This document shows, in pieces, positions 8,257 to 17,465 of a stretch of 64,000 bases of DNA. A program made the translations under genes and the position numbers. How positions within the stretch are numbered: position 1 is the stretch's first letter; each line of letters begins with the position of its first letter. The DNA lies in contig JARLJB010000237.1 in the NCBI GenBank assembly GCA_031291415.1, positions 62,001 to 126,000 of the forward strand, in the 5' to 3' direction. Under the pieces are notes generated by a model, which saw nothing but the letters and a program-made list of their open reading frames with translations, ran no database searches and was not told the origin of the DNA. The DNA comes from Telmatospirillum sp. Its GTDB lineage: Bacteria > Pseudomonadota > Alphaproteobacteria > Rhodospirillales > Magnetospirillaceae.

Positions 8257-9636
8257 ATGGGAACGACGATGGAAGCCACGCAAGAACTGGTGCTCACCTT
8301 CTACGGTGATGATTTCACCGGTTCGACCGACGCCATGGAGGCTTTGACCATGGCCGGCATTCCCACCGTGCTGTTCCTGGCGCCGCCGACACCGGCCGAC
8401 ATGACGCGTTATCCCGGCGTCAAAGCCGTCGGTGTCGCCGGCACCAGCCGCAGCCGCTCGCCGCAATGGATGGACGCCGAATTGCCCGAGGTGTTCCGCC
8501 GTTTGAAGGCGCTGGGGGCTCCCTTCTGCCACTACAAGACCTGTTCGACCTTCGATTCGGCGCCAACGATCGGCAGCATCGGCCGGGCGGCGGAAATCGG
8601 CGAAGACGTGTTCGGCGCTCCGGTCATCATCGTTGTCGGCGTTGCCCGTCACCAACGTTATGTCATGTTCTCCAACCTGTTCGCCTCGGCCTCCTTCTCG
8701 GGCGGCGACCAGATCTTCCGCATCGATCGCCATCCGACCATGAGCCGGCATCCGGTGACGCCGATGGCCGAGGCCGATCTCCGCTGTCATCTGGCGGCTC
8801 AGACCGGACGACGGGTCGTCGGCTTCGACTTCCGCCGCATGCTGGCCGGCAACGCGGCGCAGGCATTGGACCAGGAATTCGCCGACGGCGCCGACATGGT
8901 CATCCTCGACACCTTCGATGCCGCGACGACGCTGGCCGCCGGCCGGCTGATCGCCCATCACGGCAGGACGGGGCAACGCTTCCTGGCCGGTTCGTCGGGC
9001 ATCGAATACGCCCTGGCGGAACATCTGACAGCGGCCGGCCGGCTTCCCTTCGCACCGCCGCCCGGTCCGCGCGGCGCAGCCGACAAACTGCTGGTGCTGT
9101 GCGGCAGCTGCTCGCCGATCACCGCCGAGCAGATCGCCTGGGCGGAACAGCACGGGTACGCACTGATCGCCCTCGATACCGAGAAATTAGTCGAAAGCCG
9201 GGGTGGACAGGCCGAACACGATGCCTTGAAAGCCGAAGCCATCCGGGCGTTGTCGTCCCATGCCGGCGTGGTTCTGCATTCGGCGCGCGGACCGGGCGAC
9301 CCCAGACTCGCGCCGACCAGGGCGGCTCTCGGCCGTCTTGGTCTCTCGACCGAGGACAGTTCGCGGGTCCTGGGGGGCTTTCTTGGACGTGTGGTTCGCG
9401 ATCTTTTGGCCGACTGTCCGGTCTCGCGGATCCTGCTGGCCGGCGGCGACAGTTCAAGCTATGCCGCCGAGGCCATGGGAATAGAAGCGCTCGACGTTGC
9501 CGGACCACTGTTGCCCGGCGCGCCGCTGTGCCGTATTCACGCTCCTGACCCGGCGATCAATGGCGTCGAAGTCGTGCTGAAAGGTGGACAAGCAGGCGGT
9601 CCCGATGCCTTTGGACGCGTTTTGGCCGGACGATAA
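8257..9636 (+). CDS. DUF1537 four-carbon acid sugar kinase
   Basis: This 459-residue protein belongs to the DUF1537/OtnK kinase family, which phosphorylates the 4-hydroxyl of C4 acid sugars (threonates, erythronates) with ATP. FYGDDFTGSTDAMEA at residues 15-29 is the N-terminal sugar-binding signature, with the conserved Asp pair. ILLAGGDSSSYAAEAMGIEAL near the C-terminus is the nucleotide-binding signature. It heads a rightward set of kinase, DeoR regulator and aldolase, and diverges from pdxA2. The upstream AAGGGG is somewhat far from this ATG; a second in-frame ATG occurs four codons later. Its product is presumably the substrate of the PdxA2 dehydrogenase. Confidence 0.9.
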   Translation: MGTTMEATQELVLTFYGDDFTGSTDAMEALTMAGIPTVLFLAPPTPADMTRYPGVKAVGVAGTSRSRSPQWMDAELPEVFRRLKALGAPFCHYKTCSTFDSAPTIGSIGRAAEIGEDVFGAPVIIVVGVARHQRYVMFSNLFASASFSGGDQIFRIDRHPTMSRHPVTPMAEADLRCHLAAQTGRRVVGFDFRRMLAGNAAQALDQEFADGADMVILDTFDAATTLAAGRLIAHHGRTGQRFLAGSSGIEYALAEHLTAAGRLPFAPPPGPRGAADKLLVLCGSCSPITAEQIAWAEQHGYALIALDTEKLVESRGGQAEHDALKAEAIRALSSHAGVVLHSARGPGDPRLAPTRAALGRLGLSTEDSSRVLGGFLGRVVRDLLADCPVSRILLAGGDSSSYAAEAMGIEALDVAGPLLPGAPLCRIHAPDPAINGVEVVLKGGQAGGPDAFGRVLAGR

Positions 9637-9673
9637 AGACGTGACAGCCGATAATCTTCATGGCGGAACGCAC

Positions 9674-10432
9674 ATGACACCCTCCGAACGGCGACAGGAA
9701 ATCGTCAAACTGGTGATGGCCGAAAGAACCGTCCAACTGGATCAGTTGGCCGAGCATTTTCAGGTCAGCCGGATGACCATTCACCGCGATCTCGACCTTC
9801 TGGAAGAACGCGGACTTCTTCGCAAGGGCCGCGGCGGCGCAACAGCCGAAGGATCCTTGCTCTTCGAGAGCAATTTCCACTATCGGATGCAGTTGGAAAT
9901 ACCGGAAAAACAGGCGCTGGCAAAAGCCGCCGGCGCGCTGGTCGAACCGGGCAACGTCGTGATGATCGACGACAGCACCACCACCTTGTTGCTGGCCGAC
10001 GCGTTCGAGGCCATCGAATTCATCACCGTCATCACCAATTCCCTGGCAGTCTGCGAGCGTCTGCGCAGCCGCCCGAACGTCCACCTGATCATGACCGGTG
10101 GCAGCTACAACGACACCTTCCAAGGATTCTACGGCCTGGTCTGCGAACAGTCGCTCAGCAAGCTGCGGGCCGATATTGCCTTTCTCTCGGCATCCTCGGT
10201 GATCGGCACCTCGCTTTACCACCAGGACCAGGAAGTGGTGCGCATGAAGCGCGCCCTGATGAATTCCGCCGAACGATCCGTGCTGTTGCTGACCCACAGC
10301 AAGTTTTCGGCGCGTGCCCTCAATCATTTTGCCGACCTGTCGGAATTCGACAAGGTCTTCATCGGCGAACAGTTGGAAACGGAGGCGGCGCAACGGTTGC
10401 GTCAGGCCGACATTGCCTTCGAGTTGGTCTAG
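9674..10432 (+). CDS. DeoR-family transcriptional regulator
   Basis: The 252-residue regulator begins MTPSERRQEIVKLV; the start at 9674 is chosen because GGCGGA precedes it and because the longer frame would overlap the kinase gene by 53 bases. Residues about 5-58 form the DeoR winged helix (LDQLAEHFQVSRMTIHRDLDLLEERGLL). The C-terminal domain is the DeoRC sugar-phosphate sensor (VMIDDSTTTLLLADAF, then TGGSYNDTFQGFYG). Such proteins usually repress sugar catabolic genes until a phosphorylated intermediate binds. Position between kinase and aldolase suggests it controls this acid-sugar locus. Confidence 0.9.
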   Translation: MTPSERRQEIVKLVMAERTVQLDQLAEHFQVSRMTIHRDLDLLEERGLLRKGRGGATAEGSLLFESNFHYRMQLEIPEKQALAKAAGALVEPGNVVMIDDSTTTLLLADAFEAIEFITVITNSLAVCERLRSRPNVHLIMTGGSYNDTFQGFYGLVCEQSLSKLRADIAFLSASSVIGTSLYHQDQEVVRMKRALMNSAERSVLLLTHSKFSARALNHFADLSEFDKVFIGEQLETEAAQRLRQADIAFELV

Positions 10433-10447
10433 GAAGGAACTACGTCC

Positions 10448-11287
10448 ATGTTAGCAATGGTAGGAAAAGAGCGGCGGCTGTCCCGCCTGATCAACCCCGC
10501 GACCGGCCACGGCTTTTGCATCGCCTTCGACCATGCCCTGCAGTTGGGCCCACTGCCCGGATTGCGCCATCCGGAAGAGTCGTTGCAATGCATGACCGAG
10601 GCCGGGGTCGACGCGGTCATCCTACCTCTCGGATCGGCATTGCGGTTCGGCAAGACGCTGGCGCACCGGCGCGGGCCGGCTTTGATTTTGCGCCTCGACC
10701 AGACCACCATGTGGCGCGAGGGCACGCCACTCGACTATCCCGACGGCCATACCCGGCTGGTCGCCTCGGTCGAAGACGCCGTGGCGCTGGGAGCCGAAGC
10801 GGTCATCACCTATCTGTTCGTCGCCCCTAACGACCCGGCCCTCGAAACCCGCTCCTTCGAAGACAATGCCAAGGTCAACGCCGCGGCGCACAAATACGGA
10901 ATCCTGCACATCATCGAGACCATGGGGGCCCGCCATGCCCTGGCCAAGGACGTGTTCGACCCGGAGTTCGTCGCCTTCCATGCGCGGATCGGCGTCGAGA
11001 TGGGCGCCGACATCGTCAAGACCGATTGGCCGGGCAACGCCGAAGGATTGCGGCCGGTCACCCTGTCGTCGCCGGTTCCCGTTCTGATTGCCGGCGGGCA
11101 TAGCCAAGGCACCGATCTTGGCGTCCTTGAGCTGGTCGCCGAAGTCATGGCCGGCGGCGCCGCCGGCATTCTGTTCGGCCGCCAGGTCTTCCAGGCGAAG
11201 AATCCGCTCGCCGTCATGAAAGCATGCCGTCTGATCATCCACGAAGGCATGTCCGCCGCCCAGGCCGCCCAGGTGGTGAAGCTTTAG
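10448..11287 (+). CDS. DhnA/LsrF-type class I aldolase
   Basis: The 279-residue product belongs to the DeoC/FbaB/LacD aldolase superfamily: an N-terminal GHGFCIAFDHALQLG segment and GADIVKTDWPG, whose Lys191 is the expected Schiff-base lysine. The ending GGAAGILFGRQVFQ is the phosphate-binding strand-helix. Relatives include fructose-bisphosphate aldolase class I and the LsrF thiolase. It follows the DeoR gene by 15 bases. In the simplest PdxA2 pathway no aldolase is needed, so its presence suggests either processing of dihydroxyacetone phosphate or a different, longer acid-sugar substrate. Its TAG stop is the first three bases of repeat R3 copy A. Confidence 0.8.
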   Translation: MLAMVGKERRLSRLINPATGHGFCIAFDHALQLGPLPGLRHPEESLQCMTEAGVDAVILPLGSALRFGKTLAHRRGPALILRLDQTTMWREGTPLDYPDGHTRLVASVEDAVALGAEAVITYLFVAPNDPALETRSFEDNAKVNAAAHKYGILHIIETMGARHALAKDVFDPEFVAFHARIGVEMGADIVKTDWPGNAEGLRPVTLSSPVPVLIAGGHSQGTDLGVLELVAEVMAGGAAGILFGRQVFQAKNPLAVMKACRLIIHEGMSAAQAAQVVKL

Positions 11288-11450
11288 TGGTTGAAATCTA
11301 ACACTTTACCCTCATACGAGTGGGGTGGGCATCCTGCCCGCCTCCGGCGCAAAAGCGGCGGAAATGCTTAGCTTCCGGCTCCGCCGGAACACGGGCGAGA
11401 CGCCCGCGCCACTCCTGGTCTAAGGACTCATCCGTCAGATCTTACCACTA
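11285..11450. repeat. Palindromic repeat R3, copy A
   Basis: This 166-base element starts TAGTGGTTGAAATCTAACAC and ends with a 26-base segment closing in TTACCACTA, so its ends are short inverted repeats (TAGTGGT/ACCACTA). Inside are GC-rich stems built around GGCGGGC/GCCCGCC and TTCCGGCTCCGCCGGAA. A second, inverted and longer copy lies at 55880-56171. The opening TAG is the stop codon of the aldolase gene. Confidence 0.8.
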
Positions 11451-11481
11451 GGCTCCGTGGCCCACCCGGCCGGACCGCCAC

Positions 11482-11519
11482 AAAAAAAGGGGCGGACGAA
11501 GAGGAAACTTCGTCCGCCC
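11482..11519 (-). terminator. Rho-independent terminator of the TRAP operon
   Basis: A perfect 12-base stem (11490-11501 with 11508-11519, loop AGGAAA) is followed on the minus strand by seven T. It lies 25 bases past the dctQM stop and is a textbook intrinsic terminator for that operon. On the plus strand AGTTTT follows, so it may act weakly in both directions. Confidence 0.9.
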
Positions 11520-11544
11520 AGTTTTCGCCAGAGAGCTCGATAGC

Positions 11545-13443
11545 TCAGAAGCCGGGCAATGCCAGCCAGGGCACCGCCGCGACGATAATGGCTGCGACCA
11601 GCAATGCCGCCATGAAGGGCCAGCAGGCATGCATGGCCTTGTCGGGATCGACCCGTCCGATCGCACAGGCCTGGTAGAAGCCGATGCCGAAAGGCGGCGT
11701 GAACAGGCCAAGGCTCATCGACAACACAACCATGATCGCATAGTGGATCTGGTTGATGCCGAACGCCGCCGCCACCGGGAACAACAACGGGCCGAACAAC
11801 ACGATCGCCGGAATACCCTCCAGAACGCTGCCCAGAATGGCGAACACGACGATGGAAAGTGCCAGGAACCCAGACTGCCCCCCTGGCACTCCGGCCATGG
11901 CCGAGGCCAGTTGCGCCGAGAATCCCGACTGGGTCAAAGCCCAGGCCATGGCTGTCGCGGTTCCCAGGATGATCAGGATGGCGCCCGACAGGGATGCCGT
12001 CTCAATCAGCAAAGGACCGCACCGGCGCCAGTTGAAACGCCGATAGATCACCAGGCTCATGACGATCGTATAGACGACGCCGATCGAGGAAACCTCGGTG
12101 GCCGTCGCCACGCCGCTGACCACCGCCCACCGAATGACGATCGGCAGCAGCAAGGCCGGCAAAGCGACGATGAAGGCACGCCCGATCTCCCGACCAGCGG
12201 CCTTTTTCAGTCCGCTGACGTCCTCGCCCCGCGACCGGCAGAAGATGACGATGACGAGGCCGATGGCGCCCAGCGCGGCCGGCAGCAGACCACCGGAGAA
12301 CAGTCCGGCAATCGACACGCCGGTGACGGAGCCGACGGTAATCAGCACGATGCTGGGCGGGATAGTCTCCGCCATGGCCGCCGACGAGGACAAGAGCCCG
12401 ATCAGTTCCCCGGGATCCTTGCCGCGTCGGGACATTTCCGGCAGCAGAACCGGAGCGATCGCCGCCATGTCAGCCGCTTTCGACCCGGAAATACCGGAAA
12501 CCAGATACATCGCGCCGACCAGAACGTAAGAAAGCCCGCCCCGGAAATGGCCGACCAGAGCCGCCAACAGATTGACCATGACGGCGGCCAACCCGGTCAT
12601 CTCGATCAGCAGTCCAAGGAAGATGAATAAGGGTATCGACAGCAGAACGAGCGTCGACATGCCTTCGTCCATCCGACTGATGACGATGCTGAGCGGCATG
12701 TCGGTCATCATGCCGAGATAGGTAAAGGTCGCGACGCCAAAAGCGATGGCGATCGGCGCCCCCGACAACACCAGAAGCGGCACCACCAACCCGAAAAACA
12801 CCAACAGGTTCCAGTTGCCGACGGTTTGCAGGAATGGGCTGGCGGCCCACAGCCCACCACCCAACACCGCCAGGACAGCCAGGCTGGCCACCAATTCCCT
12901 GCCGATTTCCCGCTCGATGACCTGCAACACGACGACCAGAAGCATGAGCGACGACCCCACCAGGATCGCCGCGGCCCGGAAACTGTCGGGAAGTTCGAGC
13001 GCCGGTGTGACGATCATCGCCTGGTCGGTGGTGTATTCCAAAGCCGGAGCAAGGATTTCCAGCACGAACATGGCAACGACCGCCGTGGAGAAGGCCTCCA
13101 GGCGGTGTCGCCACTTTTCGTTCAAGACTGCTCCCAAGGCCCGCAACCGCATATGAGCGCCGCGGCGCTGGGCGATGACCGCACCCAGCATGCAAAGCCA
13201 AAGGAACAGAATGCCGGCCAGTTCGTCGCTCCAGATCAACGGCCGGTTCAGGCCATAGCGGAACACCACGCCGGTGAACAGCACGGCAATCTCGGCGACG
13301 ACCAGGAAGGCGGCGGGCACCTCCGTGATGACCGCCAGCCACTGATCCAGCCGCCGGACGGCAAGCTGCAGCGATGTCGGCACGCCCGCCGTTGGGCCGA
13401 GCGCGCCCGCGACCCCCGCCGTGTCAGGCAAGTTGGCCGACAT
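11545..13443 (-). CDS. TRAP transporter, fused small and large membrane subunits (DctQM)
   Basis: The 632-residue protein fuses the four-helix DctQ domain (about 20-190) to the DctM permease (about 200-632, with SIPLFIFLGLLIEMTG, the ISGSKAADMAAIAPVL segment and the C-terminal TPPFGIGFYQACAIG). TRAP systems import carboxylates with Na+ or H+ using a periplasmic binding protein, here encoded just upstream. I place the start at 13443 because it overlaps the dctP end by only 20 bases; a start 18 codons earlier is possible. Location beside the acid-sugar kinase and dehydrogenase suggests uptake of a C4 acid sugar. A clear terminator follows. Confidence 0.9.
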   Translation of the reverse strand: MSANLPDTAGVAGALGPTAGVPTSLQLAVRRLDQWLAVITEVPAAFLVVAEIAVLFTGVVFRYGLNRPLIWSDELAGILFLWLCMLGAVIAQRRGAHMRLRALGAVLNEKWRHRLEAFSTAVVAMFVLEILAPALEYTTDQAMIVTPALELPDSFRAAAILVGSSLMLLVVVLQVIEREIGRELVASLAVLAVLGGGLWAASPFLQTVGNWNLLVFFGLVVPLLVLSGAPIAIAFGVATFTYLGMMTDMPLSIVISRMDEGMSTLVLLSIPLFIFLGLLIEMTGLAAVMVNLLAALVGHFRGGLSYVLVGAMYLVSGISGSKAADMAAIAPVLLPEMSRRGKDPGELIGLLSSSAAMAETIPPSIVLITVGSVTGVSIAGLFSGGLLPAALGAIGLVIVIFCRSRGEDVSGLKKAAGREIGRAFIVALPALLLPIVIRWAVVSGVATATEVSSIGVVYTIVMSLVIYRRFNWRRCGPLLIETASLSGAILIILGTATAMAWALTQSGFSAQLASAMAGVPGGQSGFLALSIVVFAILGSVLEGIPAIVLFGPLLFPVAAAFGINQIHYAIMVVLSMSLGLFTPPFGIGFYQACAIGRVDPDKAMHACWPFMAALLVAAIIVAAVPWLALPGF

Positions 13444-14440
13444 ATTTCTCAAGGAGACCCCATGCGTCTGCACCGAATTTCTCCTTCCACTGAGCATAGA
13501 AGCCGGCCTTGCGAAGCGCTTCGCGGAACGGTTGCGGATCGGGCTTGTTGAAGACCATCCCCAACCCCTGCAAATCGCCCTGCACGGTATCGTTCAGCTT
13601 GGCGATGTCCTGGCGCTGTTGCACGCCGGCCTCGTTGATGGCGCGTGCCACCAGCGTCTGGATATCTTCAGGCAGCTTTTTCCAGGTCTTGCCGCTGGCG
13701 ACGAACAGGAACCCGTCCCAGATGTGATTGGTCAGCGAGACATGCTTCTGCACCTCGTAGAGCTTGGCAGTCTGGATGATCGGCAGGGGATTCTCCTGGG
13801 CATCGACCACATGGGTCTGCAGCGCGGTATAGACCTCGCTGAACTGCAGACTGGTCGGCGATGCCGACAATGCCTGGAACAGGCTGATTCCCAGCGGGCT
13901 CACCGGCACGCGGATCTTGATCCCGGCCAAGTCCTGCGGCGTATTGATCGGCTTGGTCGACGTGGTGATCTGACGGAAACCGTTGTCCCAGACCTTTTCC
14001 AGAAGATGCAGACCGACTTTTTCGATGGCAGCCCGGATAAAGGCCCCCAATTCGCCATCCATCGCGCCCCAAACCTGTTCGTAATTGGCAAAGGCAAATC
14101 CGACGGCATTGATCGGCGCGACGGGCACCAGAGTTGCCAGCACCAGGGCCGACGGCGTGAAGAAGTCCAGGGCGCCGCTACGCACCTGGCTCAGCATATC
14201 GGTATCACCGCCCAACTGATTGTTGGGGAATATGCTAAGTTCAACTTCTCCGTTCGTTTCCTTCTTAATGCGTTCGGCAGCCTCGTGCGAGCGTACGTTC
14301 AGAGGATGGGATAGCGGCAGGTTGTTGCCGTATTTCAGGGTGATATGGCCTGCCGCACGCGTGCGGAGCGCCGGAAACATTAATAACGGAGTCGCCGCGG
14401 CGACCCCCCCGATGAACGTGCGACGACCTATCGGCTTCAT
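13424..14440 (-). CDS. TRAP transporter substrate-binding protein (DctP), Tat-exported
   Basis: The 338-residue protein starts MKPIGRRTFIGGVAAATPLL, with a twin-arginine motif followed by a hydrophobic stretch, so export by Tat is likely. The remainder is DctP-like: LKYGNNLPLSHPLNVRSHEAAERIKKETNGEVEL, GIKIRVPVSPLGISLFQALSASPTSLQFSEVYTALQTHVVDAQENP. The conserved Arg in KIRVP binds the ligand carboxylate. GGGAGGA seven bases before the ATG fixes this start; the frame stays open well upstream but has no support there. It is first in the operon with dctQM and diverges from the VOC gene. Confidence 0.92.
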   Translation of the reverse strand: MKPIGRRTFIGGVAAATPLLMFPALRTRAAGHITLKYGNNLPLSHPLNVRSHEAAERIKKETNGEVELSIFPNNQLGGDTDMLSQVRSGALDFFTPSALVLATLVPVAPINAVGFAFANYEQVWGAMDGELGAFIRAAIEKVGLHLLEKVWDNGFRQITTSTKPINTPQDLAGIKIRVPVSPLGISLFQALSASPTSLQFSEVYTALQTHVVDAQENPLPIIQTAKLYEVQKHVSLTNHIWDGFLFVASGKTWKKLPEDIQTLVARAINEAGVQQRQDIAKLNDTVQGDLQGLGMVFNKPDPQPFREALRKAGFYAQWKEKFGADAWGLLEKYVGQLA

Positions 14441-14566
14441 GTTTGTTCCTCCCTGGTTTTCTCGTTCAGGCCTGGAATTATAACATACTTGTTGATACAC
14501 TGCACCGTTAATGATGTTCTGTATGTGATATATGGGAACGGCCTCGAGAGCAACGGAAGGTGATCC

Positions 14567-15112
14567 ATGAGCAGGTTTTTTGGTGAGATCAGGCAAGTCG
14601 GTTATGTCGTCCCCGACATCGAGGCGGCTATGCACCATTGGTCGAACGTTCTCGGTGTCGGTCCCTGGTTCTATGCGCCGAAGGTGCCGGTCGAGAAATT
14701 CTTCTATAAGGGCCAGGCGTCCTCTCCGGTGACCTCTGTGGCGCTTGCCAACTCCGGCCCGCTGCAGGTCGAACTGATTCAGCAGAGAAACGATGCGCCG
14801 ACCATGTATCGGGATTTCGTGCTGGCCGGCCGCTCGGGGGCTCAGCACGTCGCCTATTGGACCGAAAGCTTCGAAGCCGACCTTAAGCGTCTGACGGCAC
14901 AAGGCCTCAAGATCGGCATGCAAGGGGAAGTCGGCCGCAATGGTCGTTACGTCTATTTCGAGACGGAATTCCACCCCGGGACAGTGGTGGAGCTGTCCGA
15001 GGTCGCCGGACCGAAAGGCATTCTTTTCCGCAAGATCCGCGAAGCAAGCCAGGGATGGGATGGCAAGGATCCGATCCGTCCGTTCCCCGATCTCAGCACG
15101 CTGGTCGGCTAG
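14567..15112 (+). CDS. VOC (glyoxalase-fold) protein
   Basis: The 181-residue product is a vicinal-oxygen-chelate protein: IRQVGYVVPDIEAAMHHWSNVLGVGPW is the first beta-alpha-beta unit, and GAQHVAYWTE and FETEFHPGTVVELSE supply the later metal-ligand positions (His and Glu). Family members include epimerases, glyoxalases and ring-cleavage dioxygenases. GGAAGG precedes the ATG. It diverges from dctP across 126 bases and may act on an intermediate of the acid-sugar pathway, but that is only positional. The TAG stop is followed by AGCGGG, matching the first eight bases of repeat R1. Confidence 0.8.
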   Translation: MSRFFGEIRQVGYVVPDIEAAMHHWSNVLGVGPWFYAPKVPVEKFFYKGQASSPVTSVALANSGPLQVELIQQRNDAPTMYRDFVLAGRSGAQHVAYWTESFEADLKRLTAQGLKIGMQGEVGRNGRYVYFETEFHPGTVVELSEVAGPKGILFRKIREASQGWDGKDPIRPFPDLSTLVG

Positions 15113-15126
15113 AGCGGGCTATCATG

Positions 15127-16458
15127 TCACAGCGGCGGCCGAGTTCCGGCCGCCGGCGGCCGGAAGCCTTCGGCCAAAGCCTTGTACAAGGGCTTGCCGC
15201 AGATTTGCCGCGACACGCTGAAGGCGATCAGCGCCGAGGCCATCAGGGGGATGGTCAGGGCTTGGTTGTCCGTCATTTCCATAACGATGACCACCGCGGT
15301 GATCGGCGCCTGCACGGCGCCGGAGAAATAGGCCACCATGCCGAGAATGATGACCGCGCCGGACGGCGCCATCGGCATCCAGTCGGCAAGCGCGCGCCCC
15401 AATCCAGCGCCCGTCGCCAGCGATGGCGAAAAGATCCCTCCCGGAATGCCGCTGGCGTAGGAAACGATGGTGGCCGCCATCTTGAGCAGCCCCCAGGCCG
15501 GCGATATCGACTGCCCGGACAGCAGTGCCCGAGTTTCCCGATAGCCTGTGCCATAGGTATCACCACCTGACAGCAGGCCGAGACCGGCCAGGACAACGCC
15601 ACAGGACGCGGCAAAAGCGATGGGATGGCTCTTCACCCATGCCCCGGCGCGACCGGGAAGGCCACGACGACTGAACCGCACCAGGATGCTGGCGAACAGG
15701 CCACCGGCCAGTCCACCGGCAACGCCGCAGACAATGACCGGCAACCAGCCGTTGCCGACGGTCAGCACGGCGTCGGTGTGGCCGAAGAAGGTGTAGTTGC
15801 CAAGGACGGCAAGCGAGGCGATGCCGGCCATGATCACGGCAGAGAAGACACGCCCACTGGTCCGCATATCGAAGGAACGGCTCAGTTCCTCAATGGCGAA
15901 GACGACGCCGGCGAGCGGCGTGTTGAAGGCGGCGGCCACTCCGGCGGCCCCCCCGGCCACGACAAGGGCCCGTTGCAGACGGACCTCGGACAAGTTCAGA
16001 CGCCGACCCAAGCTGTGCATGATAGCGGCACCGACCTGTACCGACGGCCCTTCCCGACCGACCGAGGCGCCACAGGCCAGCCCCAGCATGGTCAAAACGA
16101 TCTTGCCGAAAGCGACGCGCAAGGAGAGAACGCCGCTCGCGGCAAAAACCGGGTCCCCGATCGCCGCGATGGTCTGCGGGATGCCGCTTCCTTGCGCCCC
16201 GACGAAAACCTGACGCGTCAACCACAGGGACAAGGCGAGCCCGAGAGGACAAAGGACGAGCACCAGCCATGGCCGTTGAGCTGCAGCGGCATGAAACGTC
16301 TCGTAAGCGACGGTGCTGCCTTTGGCGAACAAGATGGCTGCGGCGGCGACAAAAGTGGCGCCAGCCCAAAAGACCACGCGCCGCAGCTGCTGGCGCGTCA
16401 AAAAACCGCGATAACGGGCGCTCCGGAAAAACCTTGTCTGAGGCGACTGAAATGACAC
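15127..16458 (-). CDS. CLC-type chloride/proton antiporter
   Basis: The membrane protein carries the CLC signatures: GSGIPQ (central Ser), GREGPSVQ (gating Glu), AFNTPLAGVVFAIEEL (internal proton Glu), GGIFSPSLATGAGLG and a C-terminal KPLYKAL Tyr. Both glutamates being present points to an H+/Cl- exchanger rather than a channel. I suggest the GTG at 16458 because GGGGGA lies just before it; a frame open to 16569 exists but begins inside a hairpin (16549-16572). No cytoplasmic CBS domains. Possible roles are acid resistance and charge balance. It is not obviously linked to its neighbours. Confidence 0.85.
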   Translation of the reverse strand: MSFQSPQTRFFRSARYRGFLTRQQLRRVVFWAGATFVAAAAILFAKGSTVAYETFHAAAAQRPWLVLVLCPLGLALSLWLTRQVFVGAQGSGIPQTIAAIGDPVFAASGVLSLRVAFGKIVLTMLGLACGASVGREGPSVQVGAAIMHSLGRRLNLSEVRLQRALVVAGGAAGVAAAFNTPLAGVVFAIEELSRSFDMRTSGRVFSAVIMAGIASLAVLGNYTFFGHTDAVLTVGNGWLPVIVCGVAGGLAGGLFASILVRFSRRGLPGRAGAWVKSHPIAFAASCGVVLAGLGLLSGGDTYGTGYRETRALLSGQSISPAWGLLKMAATIVSYASGIPGGIFSPSLATGAGLGRALADWMPMAPSGAVIILGMVAYFSGAVQAPITAVVIVMEMTDNQALTIPLMASALIAFSVSRQICGKPLYKALAEGFRPPAAGTRPPL

Positions 16459-16548
16459 GCAAACATCCCCCACCCGCCACAATCCGTGTCTTTTACGATG
16501 GTCGCGCGGGATGGTTGGTTGAAAGGGCGTCTCTGGACGCCTGAGGGA

Positions 16549-16572
16549 CCGGTGATCAGTCACGATCACCGG
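16549..16572. other. Intergenic hairpin between the DUF1993 and CLC genes
   Basis: CCGGTGATC (16549-16557) pairs with GATCACCGG (16564-16572) around a six-base loop. No T-run follows on either strand, so I call it only a stable hairpin between two same-strand genes, perhaps a partial terminator. Confidence 0.5.
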
Positions 16573-16591
16573 AAATGACCATCATGGAAGA

Positions 16592-17098
16592 TCAGAAGCC
16601 GCCGAGATAGTCCTTTTTGCCGACGTCAAGACCGTTGTGCCGCAGGATTCCGTAGGCGGTCGTGACATGGAAGAAGAAATTGGGCAGGACGAAGGACAGC
16701 AGATAGGCCTGCCCGGGCAGACAGAGATCGCCGCTGTGCATCGGGTGAACAATGTTCTTGTCCTCGGTGCCATCGATTTGCGCGGCTTTGAGGCCGGAAA
16801 TGAAATCGCGCGTTTTGGCGATCCGGTCCTTCAATTCGGAAAATGTGGTTTCGGTATCGGCAAAGGCCGGTATCGCGACGCCGGCGAGACGCGCCATGCC
16901 CCCCTTCACGACATCGCTGACGATCTGCACCTGACGCGACAGGGGAAACATGTCTGGCGCCAACCGGGCATTGATCAGGACCGCCGGATCAATCTTGCGC
17001 GCCTCGGCATAGACAGCTGCCTTGTCGAGAATTGCCGAGAGATTGGCAAGACCGCGCAGAAACACAGGAACCGAAGCCTGATACATGGATAACGACAT
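16592..17098 (-). CDS. DUF1993 family protein
   Basis: The 168-residue protein matches DUF1993: MSLSMYQASVPVFLRGLANLSAILDKA, LAPDMFPLSRQVQIVSD, HSGDLCLPGQAYLLSFVLPNFFFHVTTAYGILRHNG. It resembles small DinB-like four-helix bundles with an AYGILRHNG ending. Its biochemical role is unknown. The start at 17098 is fixed by GAGGAG upstream; 16 extra in-frame residues before it lack support. Confidence 0.85.
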   Translation of the reverse strand: MSLSMYQASVPVFLRGLANLSAILDKAAVYAEARKIDPAVLINARLAPDMFPLSRQVQIVSDVVKGGMARLAGVAIPAFADTETTFSELKDRIAKTRDFISGLKAAQIDGTEDKNIVHPMHSGDLCLPGQAYLLSFVLPNFFFHVTTAYGILRHNGLDVGKKDYLGGF

Positions 17099-17207
17099 GG
17101 TGAAAAACTCCTCAAGGCGGGAATACCGGCGCCATCCTAGTGCCAAGTGCGGTCAAACGCACCCGGCTCTATTCAATCGTCGTCGCACCCTGGGCAGCAC
17201 CGGAAAA

Positions 17208-17465
17208 CTATGGCCGCATATGCCGACCATAGAGGTTGTTTGCCTCGGAATCCCAACCGTTGATCTCGCCGTCGCGCATGGCGGCGTCGCGGTCGTCGGA
17301 CCATCCCCAGACCTTGCCGTCGATCACATATTTCCATTTTCCCTTTTTCGCCGGGCAGGGGAAAATATCGACGGTCGATCGGCCAAACTCGGCCCGTTCA
17401 ACCGTCGTGACGCCATCGGCGGCGTAGTCGTCGGTGGAAATGGTCTTCCAGTCGCTCGCAGGCAT
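17208..17465 (-). CDS. Small hypothetical protein (85 residues)
   Basis: This short acidic protein (MPASDWKTISTDDYAADGV...) has GGGAGA eight bases before its ATG and no competing frame with the same support. It has several Trp and Asp residues and no membrane segment, cysteine motif or signal peptide apart from a single Cys. I do not recognise a family. It lies 109 bases upstream of the DUF1993 gene on the same strand. Confidence 0.55.
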   Translation of the reverse strand: MPASDWKTISTDDYAADGVTTVERAEFGRSTVDIFPCPAKKGKWKYVIDGKVWGWSDDRDAAMRDGEINGWDSEANNLYGRHMRP

